A stretch of DNA of 51,878 nucleotides from Phytohabitans sp036906915 (GTDB taxonomy: Bacteria > Actinomycetota > Actinomycetes > Mycobacteriales > Micromonosporaceae), in the NCBI RefSeq assembly GCF_036906915.1, contig NZ_JBAKHX010000060.1, positions 1 through 51,878 on the forward strand, written 5' to 3'. Each line of letters starts with the position of its first letter. Position 1 is the first letter of the stretch. Below, piece by piece: positions 9,615 to 16,953 of this stretch. The notes beneath the pieces were generated by a model. It made no database searches, had not been told where the DNA came from, and saw only the letters and a program-made list of their open reading frames with translations. The translations under genes and the position numbers were made by a program.

Positions 9615-11213
9615 ATGACTCCCGTCGTACTCATCGCCGAAGAACTCGCTCCAGCCGCCATTGACGTGCTCGCGCACGACTTCGATGTACGCCATGTTGA
9701 CGGAACCGACCGCCCGGCCCTGCTCGCGGCGCTTGCCGAAGCCGACGCCGTGCTCGTGCGCAGCGCGACCCAGATCGACGCCGAGGCCATCGCCGCCGCC
9801 CCGCGTCTGAAGGTCGTCGCCCGCGCGGGCGTGGGCCTCGACAACGTCGAGGTGCCCGCCGCCACCGCGCGTGGCGTCATGGTGGTCAACGCGCCCACCT
9901 CCAACATCGTCTCCGCCGCCGAGCAGGCCGTCGCCCTGCTGCTCGCCGTCGCTCGCAACACGGCCAGCGCCAGCTCCGCGCTCAAGGCCGGCGAGTGGAA
10001 GCGGTCCAAGTACAGCGGCGTCGAGGTGCAGGGCAAGACCGTCGGCGTGGTCGGCCTCGGCCGCATCGGCGTGCTCTTCGCCCAGCGGATGGCCGCGTTC
10101 GGCACCCGCCTGATCGCGTACGACCCCTACGTGCAGCCGGCACGCGCCGCTCAGCTGGGCGTTCGCCTCGTCGGCCTGGAGGAGCTGCTGCGGGAGAGCG
10201 ACTTCATCTCGATCCACCTGCCCAAGACGCCCGAGACCGTCGGCCTCATCGGCGAAAAGGAGCTGACGCTCGTCAAGCCGGGCGTGCGGATCGTCAACGC
10301 CGCGCGTGGCGGGCTGATCGACGAGCAGGCACTGGCCGACGCGATCGCCGAGGGCCGCGTCGCCGGCGCCGGCATCGACGTGTACTCGAAGGAGCCCTGC
10401 ACCGCGTCGCCTCTGTTCGCGTTCGACAACGTGGTGGCCACCCCGCACCTGGGTGCGTCGACCGCTGAGGCGCAGGACAAGGCCGGTCTCTCGGTCGCCA
10501 AGAGCGTCAAGCTGGCGTTGCAGGGCGAGTTCGTGCCGGACGCCGTCAACGTGCAGGCCGGTGGCGTGGTCGCCGAAGACGTCCGTCCGCTGCTGCCGCT
10601 CGCGGAGAAGCTGGGCAAGGCGTTCACCGCGGTCGCCGGCGGTGTGGCCGCCAACGTGACCGTCGAGGTGCGCGGCGAGGCCGCCGGCAACGACGTTTCG
10701 GTGCTCAAGCTCGCCACCACCAAGGGTCTGTTCACCTCGGTGGTCGAGGAGCAGGTCACGTACGTCAACGCGCCGCTGTTCGCCGCGGACCGGGGCGTCG
10801 AGGTCGAGCTGGTCACGCACGCCGACTCGGTCGACACCCCGACCCTGGTGACGGTGCGTGGCGCGCTGCCCGACGGCCGCACCGTGACGGTGTCCGGCAC
10901 CGTCGTGGTGAGCGGCAGCCGCGAGACCATCAAGCTCACCGAGGTCGACGGCTTCGACCTGGAGCTGGGCGCCGACGGCGTGCTGCTGTTCTTCCGGTAC
11001 GTCGACCGTCCGGGTGTCGTCGGTGCGATCGGTTCGATCCTCGGCGAGTCCGGCGTCAACATCGCCGCGATGCAGGTGGCCCGGCGCGAGGCCGGCGGCG
11101 AGGCGCTGATGGCGCTCACCGTCGACGGTGCGGTCGACGCCGAGCTGCTCACCGAGGCCGCCGACGCCATCGGCGCCGTCGCGGCGAGCGCTGCCGATCT
11201 GCGCGACGAGTAA
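9615..11213 (+). CDS. serA: D-3-phosphoglycerate dehydrogenase SerA
   Basis: NAD-dependent oxidation of 3-phosphoglycerate to 3-phosphohydroxypyruvate, the first step of serine synthesis. The 532-residue product is the long (type I) form. It has a substrate domain, a Rossmann domain with VGLGRIGVLFAQR near residue 148, the catalytic HLGAST motif near 280, an intervening domain (roughly 315-450), and a C-terminal ACT domain for serine feedback (RPGVVGAIGSILGESGVNIAAMQV). The 184-bp gap from mpgS suggests its own promoter. A perfect terminator follows the stop codon. Confidence 0.97.
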   Translation: MTPVVLIAEELAPAAIDVLAHDFDVRHVDGTDRPALLAALAEADAVLVRSATQIDAEAIAAAPRLKVVARAGVGLDNVEVPAATARGVMVVNAPTSNIVSAAEQAVALLLAVARNTASASSALKAGEWKRSKYSGVEVQGKTVGVVGLGRIGVLFAQRMAAFGTRLIAYDPYVQPARAAQLGVRLVGLEELLRESDFISIHLPKTPETVGLIGEKELTLVKPGVRIVNAARGGLIDEQALADAIAEGRVAGAGIDVYSKEPCTASPLFAFDNVVATPHLGASTAEAQDKAGLSVAKSVKLALQGEFVPDAVNVQAGGVVAEDVRPLLPLAEKLGKAFTAVAGGVAANVTVEVRGEAAGNDVSVLKLATTKGLFTSVVEEQVTYVNAPLFAADRGVEVELVTHADSVDTPTLVTVRGALPDGRTVTVSGTVVVSGSRETIKLTEVDGFDLELGADGVLLFFRYVDRPGVVGAIGSILGESGVNIAAMQVARREAGGEALMALTVDGAVDAELLTEAADAIGAVAASAADLRDE

Positions 11214-11231
11214 CCACCCTCCACTGTGATC

Positions 11232-11266
11232 AAGGCGTCCGTCGGTGCGACGGGCGCCTTGTTCTA
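11232..11266 (+). terminator. Intrinsic terminator after serA
   Basis: A perfect 13-bp stem, AAGGCGTCCGTCG and its complement (one G·U), surrounds a GTG loop and ends in GTTCT. It sits between serA and the convergent small gene and may serve both strands. Confidence 0.8.
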
Positions 11267-11617
11267 CTTCACGGGAGTGGGCGGCGGATAGACCGAGCCG
11301 TCCTGCAGGTCCAGCAGCATCAGGTTGTGGTGCGCGGCCAGGCGCTCGATGGCTTCGAGCACCTCGTCAGCGCACGAAGGGGTGAGGCACATCGTGACGT
11401 GGTCGGTCGCCTTGTGCAGCGGTGCGTCCGCCCAGGGACTGTCCGACAAGGACACGCTGTCGGGGTACTGGGCCGTCAGTTCGACGTAGAAGGCGCCGAT
11501 CCGACGGTCGACTTCGCCTTCGGCGTGCTCACCTTCGCGGCAGAGCTCATGCGCCGCCCGTACGTCGGCTGGTGTGGCGTTGTTGTCCAGGGCCCACACG
11601 ACGAGGTCAAAACTCAC
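11264..11617 (-). CDS. Small conserved actinobacterial protein
   Basis: Function unknown. The chosen GTG at 11617 gives 117 residues beginning VSFDLVVWALDNNATPAD; an in-frame extension to 11734 is possible but has poor coding character. The protein keeps a pattern that I recall from uncharacterised short actinobacterial proteins: SFDLxVW near the start, then AFYxELTxxYPD, a SPWADAPL segment, DHVTMCL and a C-terminal LAxxHNLxLLDLQDGSVYPP. It is probably a single-domain cytoplasmic alpha/beta protein, with no signal peptide or membrane segment. It is convergent with serA and shares the terminator region. Confidence 0.72.
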   Translation of the reverse strand: MSFDLVVWALDNNATPADVRAAHELCREGEHAEGEVDRRIGAFYVELTAQYPDSVSLSDSPWADAPLHKATDHVTMCLTPSCADEVLEAIERLAAHHNLMLLDLQDGSVYPPPTPVK

Positions 11618-11866
11618 GCGCAGATATTGCCACCCGGTGAACTTCCGGTGGGGACGCGCCCCGCCGACACGCGTACGGGCGATGCCTTGCGCGGAGTCGG
11701 GCCAAATCGATAGCGTGTTCATCCGGTTACGCACCGCGCGGACGTGTCTTCGGGTGACGTGTTCCTCGCAGGTCGTGGCCGGTTCCGTGTGCGCGAGCCA
11801 CGCGTACGTCGTTGTCGGCCCCCGCGATCACTTGCCGAGATCGCGGGGGCCGATCTACGCCCCTGC

Positions 11867-11950
11867 CGGTCCCGGCCTTCCGCCGCCGGTCCCGGCCTTC
11901 CGCCCGGCCCGGCCTCTCGCCGCCGGTCGCGGCCTTTCTGGCCTCTCGCC
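11867..11950. repeat. Degenerate GC-rich repeats beside element copy 2
   Basis: Imperfect reiterations of CGGTCCCGGCCTTCCGCC and CGGCCTCTCGCCGC lie immediately left of palindromic copy 2. The whole gene-free stretch 11618-12060 otherwise shows nothing recognisable. Confidence 0.6.
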
Positions 11951-11953
11951 GCC

Positions 11954-12029
11954 GATCAAGGGCAAACGCACGTGCTTTGATCTCCGATCCACGTGCATAT
12001 GCCCTTGATCGATGCACATCTCCTTGATC
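11954..12029 (-). repeat. 76-bp palindromic element, copy 2
   Basis: Minus-oriented copy: core 11954-12010, with the GATCAAGG-box extension on the right (12011-12029, reading GATCAAGGAGATGTGCATC on the minus strand). The centre is the GGATCGGAGATC variant. The arms carry several mismatches (CATATG against CGTTTG), making it one of the more diverged copies. It lies 31 bp beyond the apbE stop codon. Confidence 0.92.
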
Positions 12030-12060
12030 GCGGTCTGGCGCCGCTCGCCGGTGAAGCGCG

Positions 12061-12762
12061 TCAGGGGAGGAGGAGGCGGTAGCCGTCTGGTGTCGGGAAC
12101 CAGGACAGGCCTGCTGGGCCGGCGGCTACCAGGGCGGTGGCGTAGGCGTCGGCCACCGAGAGGTCCGGGCCCAGGACCGCCGCGACGCCCTGCCGCACCG
12201 GCTCGCGGGTGTGCGGGTCGACTACGTGGCCCTGCTGGCCCGTCAGTCCCGATGTGCCGACCGAGCCCTCGGTCATCTCCAGGATCATCGGAGAACGGCT
12301 GTGCTCCAACGGGCGGTGGACGGCGATGCGCCATGGGCCGCCGTGGGGCGCGTGTCCGCGTACAGCTAGATCCGCCTCACTGACCACCGCGTAGTCGGAG
12401 ATCCCGGCGGCGCGCAACCTGGCGCCCGCGCGTTCCACCGCCCATCCCTTCAGCAGGCCGCTGGGGTCGAAGCCGCCGGGCACCGCCCAGGCGTCGAACC
12501 AGCCGTCGGTTGCCGCGCGCATCGCGTCGCAGCGCGCGACGATGTCGGCGAGCGGCGCGTACACGTCCGGGGATACCTCGCCGCGGCGCAGCCGCGCGAC
12601 CAGGCTGGTGCGGCGCAGCGGGCTGTATGTGGCATCGATGGCGCGAAGCTCGGCGACCGCGTCGGCGAGCGCCTCGCTGACGGCCCGGCGGCTCATCGCC
12701 TCGGACGCCACCAGCATGAGGGAGAAGTCAGCCGCGGAGGTCTGCACGGCATGCCGGACCAC
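12061..12762 (-). CDS. FAD:protein FMN transferase, ApbE family
   Basis: Predicted to attach FMN covalently to a Thr/Ser of target flavoproteins, or to act in flavin turnover. The reading frame is much longer upstream, but that part is antisense to leuB. ApbE similarity begins about LMLVASEAMSRRAVSEAL and runs to the end. Recognisable motifs are IDATYSPLRRTSLVARLRRGE, GGFDPSGLLKGWAVERA, the SGLTGQQGHVVDPHTREPV region and the ADAYATAL metal/FAD site. The start is uncertain: GTG at 12762 gives 233 residues, GTG at 12747 is an alternative, and an ATG at 12912 would add a basic N-terminus. No Nqr/Rnf or FMN-binding partner is adjacent. Confidence 0.75.
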   Translation of the reverse strand: MVRHAVQTSAADFSLMLVASEAMSRRAVSEALADAVAELRAIDATYSPLRRTSLVARLRRGEVSPDVYAPLADIVARCDAMRAATDGWFDAWAVPGGFDPSGLLKGWAVERAGARLRAAGISDYAVVSEADLAVRGHAPHGGPWRIAVHRPLEHSRSPMILEMTEGSVGTSGLTGQQGHVVDPHTREPVRQGVAAVLGPDLSVADAYATALVAAGPAGLSWFPTPDGYRLLLP

Positions 12763-12913
12763 GATGCGGCCGGCCGCGGCGGCGGCCGCGGTGCCGAACG
12801 GCCGGTTGCCGGTGCCCGGGAAGCCGAGCCGGAGGTCGGCTCGAGTGCGCCGGTCATTCGTGGTGAAAGTTCGCGTGGTGCGCGAGCGCGGCATGATCTG
12901 CTGGATCGCCATG

Positions 12914-12934
12914 ATCTTCACCGTAGGTGAAGAT
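12914..12934. promoter_or_regulatory. Candidate operator, perfect 9-bp palindrome
   Basis: ATCTTCACC and its exact inverse complement are separated by GTA. It lies in the divergent gap between apbE (minus) and leuB (plus), 126 bp before the leuB start. The two-fold symmetry and position suggest a dimeric repressor site; the binding protein is unknown. Confidence 0.5.
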
Positions 12935-13059
12935 ATTGGGGGCGCTATGACCGCCACCTGTGAACTTGCTGTGTCCCGAGCCTTGAGACTCGCGTACCGA
13001 AAATCGGGACGGGCGATTAACGTTCGCTCAGCACAATCGGCGGACAAGAGGAGTTTACG

Positions 13060-14091
13060 GTGACACGCATCGCGGTCGTGGCCGGTGACGGGATCGGCAC
13101 CGAGGTGGTCGCTCAGGCCCGCAAGGTGATCGACGCGGTGTTGCCGGGAGTGAACGCGACCGAGTACGACCTCGGGGCGAGCCTCTACAACCGGACCGGC
13201 GAGGTGCTGCCCGATTCGGTGCTCAGCGAGCTCGCCGTGCACGACGCGATCCTGCTCGGTGCGATCGGCGACCCGTCGGTGCCGCCGGGCGTGCTGGAGC
13301 GCGGGCTGCTGCTGAAGCTGCGGTTCGTGTTCGACCAGTACGTCAACCTGCGGCCCGCGCGGCTGTGGCCGGGCACGTCGAGCCCGCTCGCGCAGGTCAA
13401 GGCCGGCGAGATCGACTTCGTGGTCGTCCGCGAGGGCACCGAGGGCCTGTACGCGGGCGCCGGCGGCACGCTGCACCGCGACACCCCCGCCGAGATCGCC
13501 ACCGAGGAGAGCCTCAACACGCGGCACGGCGTCGAGCGGGTCATCCGCGACGCGTTCGCGCGGGCGCAGCGCCGAGAGCGGCGCAAGGTCACGCTCGTGC
13601 ACAAGACCAACGTGCTCGCGCACGCGGGCTCGCTGTGGTCGCGCACGTTCGAGGCGGTGCGAGCCGAGTTCCCCGACGTGGAGACGGAGTACCAGCACGT
13701 CGACGCGATGGCGATGTTCCTCGTGACCCAGCCGCAGCGGTACGACGTCGTGGTGACCGACAACCTTTTCGGCGACATCCTCACCGACATCGCGGCCGCC
13801 GTCACCGGGGGCATCGGCCTCGCGGCGACCGGCTCGATCAACCCCGAGCGGCGGTTCCCATCGACGTTCGAGCCGGTGCACGGCTCCGCGCCGGACATCG
13901 CCGGCAAAGGCATCGCCGACCCGGTCGCGGCGGTGCTGTCCGCGTCGCTTCTGCTCGACCACCTGGGCCACGCGGAGGAGTCCCGCCGCGTGGTCGAGGC
14001 CGTCGCGGTCGAGCTCGCGTCGCGCGCGCCGGGTGCTCCTGTACGAACCGAAGAGGTCGGCGACCGGCTGGCCACGCACGCGTCGGCCTGA
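13060..14091 (+). CDS. leuB: 3-isopropylmalate dehydrogenase LeuB
   Basis: NAD- and Mg-dependent oxidative decarboxylation of 3-isopropylmalate, the third leucine-specific step. The 343-residue product shows GDGIGTEVVAQARKV near the N-terminus, the substrate-binding NLRPARLWPG, the VREGTEGLYAGAGG loop, the catalytic lysine in VHKTNVL, and the metal-site VVTDNLFGDILTDIAA. FEPVHGSAPDIAGKGIADP is near the C-terminus. The GTG is preceded by a strong AAGAGGAG ribosome binding site. It lies 61 bp from ilvE and is likely co-transcribed with it. leuCD and leuA/cimA functions are located elsewhere, so the pathway is split over several units. Confidence 0.97.
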   Translation: MTRIAVVAGDGIGTEVVAQARKVIDAVLPGVNATEYDLGASLYNRTGEVLPDSVLSELAVHDAILLGAIGDPSVPPGVLERGLLLKLRFVFDQYVNLRPARLWPGTSSPLAQVKAGEIDFVVVREGTEGLYAGAGGTLHRDTPAEIATEESLNTRHGVERVIRDAFARAQRRERRKVTLVHKTNVLAHAGSLWSRTFEAVRAEFPDVETEYQHVDAMAMFLVTQPQRYDVVVTDNLFGDILTDIAAAVTGGIGLAATGSINPERRFPSTFEPVHGSAPDIAGKGIADPVAAVLSASLLLDHLGHAEESRRVVEAVAVELASRAPGAPVRTEEVGDRLATHASA

Positions 14092-14152
14092 CCGTCGGTT
14101 AACGACCGTTCGGGGTATCCTGCAAGCCCGTAGCCTTTTGGAGGGCAGTGCA

Positions 14153-15250
14153 ATGAGCGGTGGTGACAAGCTCGACTTCGAGATTCATCCGAATCCGCAG
14201 CCGGTATCCGCCGCTGAGCGCGCCGCGTTGCTGGCCAATCCCGGGTTCGGGCGCATCTTCACCGACCACATGGTCACGATCCGGTACGCGGACGGCAAAG
14301 GGTGGTACGACGCTCGCGTCGAGGCCCGCGCGCCGATCCCGATGGACCCGGCGACGGCCGTCCTGCACTACGCCCAGGAGATCTTCGAAGGGCTCAAGGC
14401 CTACCACGCCGCTGACGGTGGCGTGACCATGTTCCGGCCGGACGCCAACGCCCGCCGGTTCAACGCCTCCGCCGAGCGCATGTCGATGGCGCAGCTGCCC
14501 GAGCAGGTCTTCCTCGACTCGTTGCACCGGATCATCGACGTCGACCGGGAGTGGATCCCCACCGCCGCCGAGGGCAGCCTGTACCTGCGGCCGTTCATGT
14601 TCGCCACCGAGGTGTTCCTCGGCGTGCGGCCGGCGCAGGAGTACCTGTACGTGCTGATCGCCTCGCCGGTGGGCTCGTACTTCTCCGGCGGCGTGCAGCC
14701 GGTGACACTGTGGGTGTCGCAGGAGTACACGCGGGCGGCGCCCGGTGGCACCGGCGCGGCCAAATGCGGCGGCAACTACGCGGCGTCTCTCGCCGCCCAG
14801 GCCGAGGCGATCGAGCACGGCTGCGACCAGGTGGTGTTCCTCGACGCGGTGCACCGCAAGTACGTCGACGAGCTCGGCGGCATGAACGTCTTCTTCGTGT
14901 ACGACGACGGCACGCTAGTGACGCCGCCGCTGACCGGCTCGATCCTGCCCGGCATCACGCGCGAATCGGTGATCACGCTGGCGCGGGCAGCGGGGCACAC
15001 CGTCCACGAGCGGCCGGTCAGCATCGACGACTGGCGAGCGGACGCGGCTAGCGGAAAGCTGCGCGAGGTGTTCGCGTGCGGGACGGCGGCCGTGATTACA
15101 CCGATCGGTGTGGTGCGCACGCCTGATGGGGAGATCGTCGCGGGTGACGGTGGTGGCGGCGAGGTGACGATGGGGCTGCGCCAGCAGCTGGTCGACATCC
15201 AGCGTGGCCGCGCTGACGACCCGTACGGCTGGGTCCACCGCGTCCTCTAG
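14153..15250 (+). CDS. ilvE: Branched-chain amino acid aminotransferase
   Basis: The PLP enzyme performs the final transamination for Val, Leu and Ile. The ATG at 14153 is preceded by TTTTGGAGGGC, an excellent ribosome binding site, and gives 365 residues typical of the long class IV actinobacterial form. Motifs include FEGLKAYHAADG, the RPFMFATE stretch, the PLP lysine in GTGAAKCGGNYAASL, KYVDELGGMNVFFVY and the C-terminal EVFACGTAAVITPIG. It follows leuB. An 18-bp tandem array and palindromic copy 3 start right after its stop codon. Confidence 0.97.
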   Translation: MSGGDKLDFEIHPNPQPVSAAERAALLANPGFGRIFTDHMVTIRYADGKGWYDARVEARAPIPMDPATAVLHYAQEIFEGLKAYHAADGGVTMFRPDANARRFNASAERMSMAQLPEQVFLDSLHRIIDVDREWIPTAAEGSLYLRPFMFATEVFLGVRPAQEYLYVLIASPVGSYFSGGVQPVTLWVSQEYTRAAPGGTGAAKCGGNYAASLAAQAEAIEHGCDQVVFLDAVHRKYVDELGGMNVFFVYDDGTLVTPPLTGSILPGITRESVITLARAAGHTVHERPVSIDDWRADAASGKLREVFACGTAAVITPIGVVRTPDGEIVAGDGGGGEVTMGLRQQLVDIQRGRADDPYGWVHRVL

Positions 15251-15264
15251 CGCGCCCGTTCCTC

Positions 15265-15336
15265 GCCTTTCCCGGCGTCCCGGCCTTTCCCGGCGTCCCG
15301 GCCTTTCCCGGCGTCCCGGCCTTTCCCGGCGTCTTC
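15265..15336. repeat. 18-bp tandem repeat, four units
   Basis: Units of GCCTTTCCCGGCGTCCCG begin at 15265, 15283, 15301 and 15319; the last diverges at its end into CTTCCGTC, which leads into palindromic copy 3. It lies 14 bp after the ilvE stop codon and is non-coding on the plus strand. Confidence 0.95.
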
Positions 15337-15340
15337 CGTC

Positions 15341-15397
15341 GATCAAGGGCAAACGCACGCGGAAAAGAGATCAAACCACGTGCGTTTGCCCTTGATC
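15341..15397 (+). repeat. Palindromic element, copy 3 (core only)
   Basis: This is a 57-bp core without the 19-bp GATCAAGG extension. Both flanks carry the CCGTC/GACGG terminal motif, so it is symmetrical. The centre is GGAAAAGAGATC. Arms match except one C·A position. It supplies the stop codon (15371-15373) of the minus-strand phosphatase gene and sits between two different tandem arrays. Confidence 0.93.
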
Positions 15398-16321
15398 GAC
15401 GGAAAGGGGCGGCGCGGGCGCGCCGGCCGCGGCCGGCGGGGCCGGCGGGGAGAGCGGGGCCGGCGGGGAGAGCGGGGCCGGCGGGGCCGGCGGGGAGAGC
15501 GGGGCCGGCGGGGCCGGCGGGGCCGGCGGGGAGAGCGGGGAGAGCGGGGAGAGCGGCGGTGTGGGCGTGTCGGTTGGGGTTAGGAGATGGGTGCGGAGGG
15601 CGTCGAGGTGGTCGGGCTTCAGGCCGGCGGCCAGCAGGTAGCCCTCTGCCGAGCCGTGACGGTCGCGCAGGTCCGTGAGGAACAGGAGCATCGCCTCGGC
15701 GGGCGAGGAGTAGTACGGCTTGGGGAATTCCCGCCGCAACGCACCCTTCGCCCGCAACCATGCCGTGAACCGCTCGGACGCCGCCGTCGTCAGCGCGTAG
15801 TCGGTCGCGATGTCCTCGTCGCTCACGCCCAGCACCGACAGGGTCAGCGCGCACACCACACCCGTGCGGTCCTTGCCGGCCACGCAGTGCACCACGACCG
15901 GTGCCGCCTCCGCATCGGCGATCACACCAACGGCTGTCGCGATCCCCGCCGCGCCCTGCTCGACCAGGTCGTTGTACCGGTTGGCCAGGTAGCGGGCCAC
16001 CCCGATGCGCTCCTCGTACGGGATCTCGTCCCAGTCCTGGTGCTCGGGGTGGATGTGGTGGTAGCCGAGCCCGTCGTACGCCGGCACCCGCCCGTCTCGC
16101 CGCACCTCGTGCGGACGGCGCAGGTCGATCACGGTGCGCACGCCGAGCGCCTCGAACGCCGCCTGGTCCGCCCCGTTCAGGCGGCTGAGCGAGTCGGACC
16201 GGAAGAGCCGGCGCCAGCGCACTGTCCGCCCGTCGTGTCCGGCGTACCCGCCGACGTCGCGAAAGTTGAAGATTTCGGAGAACGACAGCGCCCGGTCCAC
16301 GCCTGTCACGGTACCGCGCAT
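15371..16321 (-). CDS. Tyrosine-protein phosphatase with repeat tail
   Basis: Dual-specificity-like protein tyrosine phosphatase of the Y_phosphatase3 type. The N-terminal part has NFRDVGGYAGHDGRTV and RWRRLFRSDSLSRL, followed by VRTVIDLRRPHE. The catalytic P-loop HCVAGKDRTGV contains the nucleophilic cysteine. The catalytic region ends near residue 240. After that the frame runs through an array of nine-base units, giving alternating Pro-Ala-Pro and Pro-Leu-Ser triplets, and finishes SVDQGQTHVV inside palindromic copy 3. The tail looks acquired by loss of the original stop codon. The start is uncertain: ATG at 16321 is used, while GTG at 16309 or 16300 would avoid the overlap with the hairpin upstream. 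Confidence 0.85.
   Translation of the reverse strand: MRGTVTGVDRALSFSEIFNFRDVGGYAGHDGRTVRWRRLFRSDSLSRLNGADQAAFEALGVRTVIDLRRPHEVRRDGRVPAYDGLGYHHIHPEHQDWDEIPYEERIGVARYLANRYNDLVEQGAAGIATAVGVIADAEAAPVVVHCVAGKDRTGVVCALTLSVLGVSDEDIATDYALTTAASERFTAWLRAKGALRREFPKPYYSSPAEAMLLFLTDLRDRHGSAEGYLLAAGLKPDHLDALRTHLLTPTDTPTPPLSPLSPLSPPAPPAPPAPLSPPAPPAPLSPPAPLSPPAPPAAAGAPAPPLSVDQGQTHVV
15439..15555. repeat. Two-letter array of 9-bp units (13 units)
   Basis: Units a (GGGCCGGCG) and b (GGGAGAGCG) occur in the order a b a b a a b a a a b b b. Every unit is exactly nine bases, so the array stays in frame within the phosphatase gene, encoding Pro-Ala-Pro (a) or Pro-Leu-Ser (b) on the minus strand. Confidence 0.93.
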
Positions 16322-16324
16322 GAT

Positions 16325-16348
16325 CAAGGCGCCCCAGGGGGCGCCTTG
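16325..16348. terminator. Bidirectional hairpin after the PRC-barrel gene
   Basis: A ten-base-pair perfect stem CAAGGCGCCC/GGGCGCCTTG with a CAGG loop lies between the PRC-barrel stop codon and the phosphatase start (both minus). A T-run is lacking. Confidence 0.55.
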
Positions 16349-16362
16349 ACCGTTGGCTTCGG

Positions 16363-16719
16363 TTACCGGGGCTCGCCGTAGTACGAGCCGAGCTTGTCCC
16401 GGTACACGGGCTCGGCGTACGTCTGTTCGTCGAACTCCGGAGCCGACTTGATCTCGCTCTTGCTCCGGTCGGCGTACACCTTGCGGTCGTCGTGGTCGAC
16501 GTGGTTGATCAGACCCGCCGGCAGCATGACCTTCTTACCGAAGATCCACGGCCCGGTGTCGACGACCAGGTAGCTGGAGTTGACCTCGTAGCTGCATCGG
16601 TCGACCTTGCCGATGCCGCCGTCGGTCGCCTCGACCTTGTACCCAATCAGGTCAGCGCCGTTGACGCCGGCCTCGTCTCGATAGGTCCACGGGTCGAAGG
16701 GCTGGTATGGGGTGTCCAC
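16363..16719 (-). CDS. PRC-barrel domain protein
   Basis: A small soluble protein of 118 residues. The GTG at 16719 is chosen because GGAAGGAG lies just upstream; in-frame sequence before it looks non-coding. Residues about 20-75 form a PRC-barrel-like domain (LIGYKVEATDGGIGKVDR, YLVVDTGPWIFGKKVMLPAGLI, then DRKVYADRSKSEIKSAPEF), and the tail is acidic/Tyr-rich. Such stand-alone actinobacterial PRC-barrel proteins are abundant stress or photosynthesis-reaction-centre-like adaptors of unknown precise role. It is divergent from cimA and shares a 230-bp control region with the cimA leader. Confidence 0.88.
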   Translation of the reverse strand: MDTPYQPFDPWTYRDEAGVNGADLIGYKVEATDGGIGKVDRCSYEVNSSYLVVDTGPWIFGKKVMLPAGLINHVDHDDRKVYADRSKSEIKSAPEFDEQTYAEPVYRDKLGSYYGEPR

Positions 16720-16755
16720 GGCTATCACTCCTTCCGGGTTCAGGAATACCCCGGA

Positions 16756-16785
16756 TTGACAGTGACCTAACCCACCTGATATCCC
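16756..16785 (+). promoter_or_regulatory. Candidate promoter for cimA leader
   Basis: TTGACA at 16756-16761 and TATCCC at 16780-16785 are 18 bp apart, about 55 bp upstream of the leader-peptide start. The -10 match is only fair. Confidence 0.4.
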
Positions 16786-16838
16786 GCGATGTGGACCGAG
16801 CTTCCGGCGAACGCGGCGCGAGTGGCAGAATACGCGGC

Positions 16839-16871
16839 GTGACACGTCTTGCCCTCATTATTGGCACCTAG
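16839..16871 (+). CDS. cimA leader peptide MTRLALIIGT
   Basis: A ten-codon GTG...TAG frame contains Leu-Ala-Leu-Ile-Ile. Its stop codon runs into a hairpin and then an intrinsic terminator before cimA. The arrangement matches ribosome-mediated attenuation sensing Leu/Ile charging. Translation is inferred; no strong ribosome binding site is seen, and a weak -10-like CAGAAT (16825-16830) could instead produce a near-leaderless transcript. Confidence 0.72.
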   Translation: MTRLALIIGT

Positions 16872-16930
16872 CGCGCCGGCACCCCTCACGCCGAGCGCGC
16901 AGACCTCCCGCGACCGCGGGGGGTCTTTTT
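16871..16930 (+). promoter_or_regulatory. cimA transcription attenuator
   Basis: The first hairpin pairs GCGCGCCGGC (16871-16880) with GCCGAGCGCGC (16890-16900, one bulged A). The second pairs GACCTCCCGC (16902-16911) with GCGGGGGGTC (16916-16925) and runs into TTTTTG, a canonical terminator 28 bp before the cimA start. A terminator placed upstream of a biosynthetic gene and downstream of an Ile/Leu-coding micro-ORF indicates attenuation. Confidence 0.8.
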
Positions 16931-16953
16931 GTTGGTAGTGAAAGGAAAGCACG

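Noticed and set aside
12763..14169. Long minus-strand open frame continuous with apbE, antisense to leuB
   Set aside because: High-GC antisense frames stay open by codon bias. This part has His/Arg/Asp-rich composition with no motifs and lies opposite a complete leuB; only the ApbE-like 3' part is kept.
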